A DNA stretch of 8,378 nucleotides. Source: Clostridiales bacterium UBA1248 (lineage in GTDB: Bacteria; Bacillota; Clostridia; Oscillospirales; CAG-272). Under the pieces are notes generated by a model that saw only the letters and a list, made by a program, of their open reading frames with translations, was not told the origin of the DNA and made no database searches. The position numbers and the translations under genes are program-made. The stretch spans positions 2,261 to 10,638 of the forward strand of contig DBWC01000111.1 in the NCBI GenBank assembly GCA_002308615.1, read 5' to 3'. The number at the start of each line of letters is the position of its first letter. Position 1 is the stretch's first letter. This document shows, piece after piece, positions 6,285 to 8,378 of the stretch.

Positions 6285-7046
6285 ATGGTATCTTTAAGTG
6301 AAAGGCTTAAAACTCTGCGCAAAGCAAAGGATATGACGCAGGAGCAGCTTGCCGAATATATGGGCATATCCCCTCAGGCGGTCAGCCGTTGGGAGACCGG
6401 TTCGACTTCACCAGACATATCTGCTCTGCCGCAACTTGCCGATTTGTTCAGCATTTCAATCGATGAATTGCTCGGGTATGACGATGTTGAACGACAAAAA
6501 GAAATATCGTCGGTGATCGATGCTGCGGAAGAGCAGATAAATAAGAATATCACCGAAAAACCAATAACGGAACTGAGGAAAGCATTAAACAAATACCCGA
6601 ACAATGACAAACTTCTCACATGCTTAATGTACGCGCTTTATGCAGCAAGCGAAAATGACGCTCTTTGCCGTAAATACGACCCGGAGATCATTTCGATTTA
6701 CAACCGGATACAGAAATACTCAACCGATAATTATTGCAGAAACGAAACGCTGAGGTTGCTGTTCCGACATTACTGCGATACAGACAGAACCGCTGAAGCA
6801 AAGCGACTCGCGGAAAATATGGCGAGTGCCGAGACTTGTTATGATTATAATATCTACTGGGCACTTGAAGGAGAAGAGAGAGTAAGATTTCTTAAAGATC
6901 GCATTTCAGACGATCTGCGTCAGTTGTTATGGGATATCTGGGCGTATTCGGTCCATTCTGAAATCAGCGATGACGAAATGCAACAGTTGAACGATTTGCG
7001 TCAAGAAATTGAATTGAAAGTGAAAAACAGATTTCATCTTGAATAA
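6285..7046 (+). CDS. XRE-family transcriptional regulator, shorter paralogue
   Basis: The 253-residue protein starts at ATG 6285, 7 bases after a perfect GGAGG (6273-6277). Residues ~7-63 are a Cro/C1-type helix-turn-helix: LKTLRKAKDMTQEQLAEYMG, then recognition helix SPQAVSRWETG (29-39), then ISALPQLADLFSISIDELLG. The recognition helix differs from the upstream paralogue mainly by Arg for Lys and Thr for Ser. The ~185-residue tail is rich in helix-forming residues and contains ELRKALNKYPNNDKLL, matching the paralogue's ALAEYPGNEEL region, then diverges. It has its own promoter, start-site palindrome and terminator, so it is an independent unit and not the second gene of an operon. Targets and signal are unknown. 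Confidence 0.9.
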   Translation: MVSLSERLKTLRKAKDMTQEQLAEYMGISPQAVSRWETGSTSPDISALPQLADLFSISIDELLGYDDVERQKEISSVIDAAEEQINKNITEKPITELRKALNKYPNNDKLLTCLMYALYAASENDALCRKYDPEIISIYNRIQKYSTDNYCRNETLRLLFRHYCDTDRTAEAKRLAENMASAETCYDYNIYWALEGEERVRFLKDRISDDLRQLLWDIWAYSVHSEISDDEMQQLNDLRQEIELKVKNRFHLE

Positions 7047-7053
7047 AGCCAAA

Positions 7054-7088
7054 CGAGGCGGGGAATAATTCCCCGCCTCGCGCATTTT
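7054..7088 (+). terminator. Rho-independent terminator after the second XRE gene
   Basis: A perfect 12-bp stem, CGAGGCGGGGAA (7054-7065) with TTCCCCGCCTCG (7069-7080), closes on a 3-base loop (longer if the A-T pairs open). CGCATTTTAC follows; the T run is short but the stem is very stable. The arm GAGGCGGGG repeats that of the hairpin at 6140-6148. Confidence 0.8.
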
Positions 7089-7143
7089 ACTGGTAAATGA
7101 TATTGTTCAGTACGATCCATTCGCACCAAACCCGTAAACAAAC

Positions 7144-7194
7144 CGCGAGGAACGCCTGCTCTATCGCAAGTGTCCCTCACGATGCGCTTTTTTG
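7144..7194 (-). repeat. Short structured repeat, copy 2 (inverted relative to copy 1)
   Basis: Read on the - strand it matches copy 1 in the 14-base block (7194-7181) and 25-base block (7176-7152). Its outer stem is CGTGAGGGAC pairing with GTTCCTCGCG: 10 pairs, two of them G-U. The same inner CTTGC/GCAGG stem and GATAGA loop follow. On the + strand the two G-U pairs become A-C mismatches, so the - strand RNA folds better. It begins 8 bases after the stop of the LysM-CAP gene and is followed by GTTTGTTT, so here it may act as that gene's terminator. Confidence 0.8.
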
Positions 7195-7202
7195 CCGCGG
7201 CT

Positions 7203-7808
7203 TCAGCCCGCGAACATCTGGGTCCAGTAGTTGCCGTCAAAAACGTGACCCACGCCTATACGCGTATAGGAAGCGTTTAAAATATTGGCTCTGTGCCCCG
7301 GCGAATTCATCCAGGCGGATACGACCTCAGACGGAGTTCTCTGCCCCATTGCGATATTCTCACCTGCCGAACGGTAGCTTATACCGAAATCCTTCATCAT
7401 CTGAAACGGCGAGCCGTACGTCGGCGACGTGTGAGAAAAGTACTTATTATCCCGCATATCGGCGGATTTGAGCCTTGCTATGCGGGAAAGCTCCGCGTCC
7501 GCGTAAAGCGGTTTGAGCCCGGCGCCGGTTCTCTTCACGTTGACGAGACGCACCACTTCTATCTCGTATTCCGAGAGGCTGTCCGTTTCATCCGCGGGAA
7601 TGTGCAGGATCTCGTCCGGATATATGAGGTCCGGATCTTCCACCTGCGGGTTTGCGTCTATGACGGACTGCAGCGTTATGCCGTACGCGCGCGACAGCTT
7701 CCACATCGTGTCTCCCTTTACGACTCTGTGTTCCACCATTGCGAACGCCGGGCTTGAAAGCGACACAGCCAGCGTCAATATCAGAATAACAGTTGTTATT
7801 TTTTTCAT
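7203..7808 (-). CDS. Secreted LysM + CAP-domain protein (YkwD/SafA-like)
   Basis: The start is ATG at 7808-7806, giving 201 residues, with GGAGG (7819-7815) six bases upstream; a longer frame upstream has no ribosome binding site. Residues 1-23 are a signal peptide with cleavage after PAFA. Residues 26-71 are a LysM domain (HRVVKGDTMWKLSRAYGITL ... NPQV ... DLIYPDEILHIP), which binds peptidoglycan or chitin-like glycans. Residues ~79-201 are a bacterial CAP/SCP domain with YFSHTSP (His126), AGENIA (Glu150), SPGHRANIL (His172) and the closing WTQMF. The order and size match clostridial and Bacillus YkwD-family proteins, several of which are spore-coat or cell-wall linked; the biochemical role of bacterial CAP domains is mostly unknown. 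The protein is complete. It is divergent from the ArsC-like gene. The best upstream promoter candidate on the - strand, TTGCAC (7853-7848) to TTTTAT (7830-7825) at 17 bases, is weak. Confidence 0.92.
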   Translation of the reverse strand: MKKITTVILILTLAVSLSSPAFAMVEHRVVKGDTMWKLSRAYGITLQSVIDANPQVEDPDLIYPDEILHIPADETDSLSEYEIEVVRLVNVKRTGAGLKPLYADAELSRIARLKSADMRDNKYFSHTSPTYGSPFQMMKDFGISYRSAGENIAMGQRTPSEVVSAWMNSPGHRANILNASYTRIGVGHVFDGNYWTQMFAG

Positions 7809-7878
7809 TTTATACCTCCGGATCATAAAAGATCCCGGTATAAGTTTGTGCAAAGCGCCGGAAATTATGCTTTTTGTA

Positions 7879-7907
7879 TTGCAAAACCGGTTTTTTTCTG
7901 ATATAAT
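7879..7907 (+). promoter_or_regulatory. Sigma-A promoter of the ArsC-like gene
   Basis: TTGCAA (7879-7884) and a perfect TATAAT (7902-7907) are separated by 17 bases. The predicted start near 7914 coincides with the ribosome binding site, leaving a leader of about 12 bases. Confidence 0.75.
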
Positions 7908-7925
7908 CATACCGAGGTGATGATA

Positions 7926-8270
7926 ATGAACATACAGATATTCGGACGCGGAAAATGCTTTGATTCCAAAAAAGCCGAAAGATTTTTTAAAGAAAGACGT
8001 ATAAAATATCAGTATATCGATCTTGACAGATACGGTATGAGCCGCGGCGAGCTCAAAAGCGCTGTATCAGCCGTGGGACTTGAAAAGCTGATAAACGATA
8101 AGCACAAGGACGCGGAGATAATAAAAGCATACGCGTATGACGAAAACAAGACAGACGCCTTGTTTGACGAGCCCGCTCTTATAAAAACGCCCGTGGTAAG
8201 AAACGGCAGAGCCGCCACGGTCGGCTATTGCCCTGACGTCTGGGGCGAATGGATAAAAAACGATAAATAA
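7926..8270 (+). CDS. ArsC/Spx-family thioredoxin-fold protein
   Basis: I choose ATG 7926 (114 residues) because AGGTGAT at 7915-7921 spaces well to it; GTG 7917 and ATG 7920 overlap that site. The protein has the ArsC/Spx/YffB layout: strand NIQIFGRG, Cys11 in the active-site turn (GKCFDSKKAERFF), YIDLDRYGMSRGELKSAV, and the typical ending LIKTPVVRNGRAATVGYCPDVW with the probable cis-Pro89 and Arg92. There is one active-site Cys and no CxxC, as in the YffB/ArsC group; Cys102 is an extra Cys. The length of ~114 fits the family. No arsenic genes (arsR, arsB, acr3) are nearby, so arsenate reduction is not supported by context; a glutathione- or thiol-linked reductase or Spx-like role is equally possible. 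It is transcribed alone from a strong promoter with a very short leader. Confidence 0.88.
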   Translation: MNIQIFGRGKCFDSKKAERFFKERRIKYQYIDLDRYGMSRGELKSAVSAVGLEKLINDKHKDAEIIKAYAYDENKTDALFDEPALIKTPVVRNGRAATVGYCPDVWGEWIKNDK

Positions 8271-8313
8271 AAAATGCGCCGTAGGGAGAGGCTATATAAA
8301 GAAGAAACAAACC

Positions 8314-8351
8314 CACTCGGACACTTTTCAATTATAGAAAGTGTCATAGTG
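8314..8351 (-). terminator. Strong hairpin near the right edge, possible terminator or element end
   Basis: GACACTTT (8320-8327) pairs perfectly with AAAGTGTC (8338-8345). Outside a 2x2 internal loop, CACT (8314-8317) pairs with AGTG (8348-8351). Read on the - strand it is followed by GGGTTTGTTTCTTCTTT, so it could end a leftward gene lying past the window. The + strand side has no T tract. It could also be the end of an insertion sequence, but no transposase is visible. Confidence 0.45.
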
Positions 8352-8378
8352 AGTTATCCTCTTTCAGCTCGTCTTAAC

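Noticed and set aside
7097..7471. Rightward open frame containing ACSIASVP
   Set aside because: It runs antisense into the LysM-CAP gene and includes repeat copy 2; there is no promoter or ribosome binding site.
7926..8270. Arsenate resistance locus
   Set aside because: Only an ArsC-fold protein is present, with no arsR, transporter or other arsenic gene nearby; the family has several roles.

Overview
The window looks like a stretch of chromosome from a gut-type, low-to-medium-GC Clostridia (Bacillota). The evidence is a type I dockerin, copper-amine-oxidase-like stalk domains, a Listeria/Bacteroides-type repeat domain, a LysM+CAP (YkwD/SafA-like) secreted protein, helical-tailed XRE regulators, strong GGAGG-type ribosome binding sites and clear sigma-A promoters. 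No taxonomic marker gene is present, so this is inference from gene style. There is no rRNA, tRNA, CRISPR array, transposase or phage gene.

Region 1 (1-3428, + strand) encodes extracellular proteins. A gene entering from the left edge carries the end of a probable glycosidase-like barrel, a CBM9-like carbohydrate-binding domain and a stalk domain. After 50 bp with no terminator comes a secreted S41-type peptidase with a C-terminal dockerin, probably in the same transcript. A bidirectional terminator closes this block against the convergent gene.

Region 2 (3481-4782, - strand) is a membrane-anchored alpha/beta-hydrolase with an intact Ser-Asp-His set. Its sigma-A promoter lies almost directly on its ribosome binding site.

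Region 3 (4783-5101) is a 319-bp divergent intergenic region with several palindromes and the first copy of a short structured repeat. Region 4 (5102-7080, + strand) holds two related XRE regulators. Each has a consensus sigma-A promoter, a perfect 14-bp palindrome at the predicted transcription start, and a GC-rich hairpin behind the gene.

Region 5 (7081-8378) holds the second, inverted copy of the repeat, a secreted LysM-CAP protein on the - strand, a divergent ArsC/Spx-like thioredoxin-fold protein on the + strand, and a strong hairpin near the right edge.

No complete new system with enzyme partners is visible. The most unusual items are the inverted hairpin repeat pair, whose copies differ by base-pair-preserving changes, and the matched promoter/operator layout of the paralogous regulators, whose palindromes differ in sequence.
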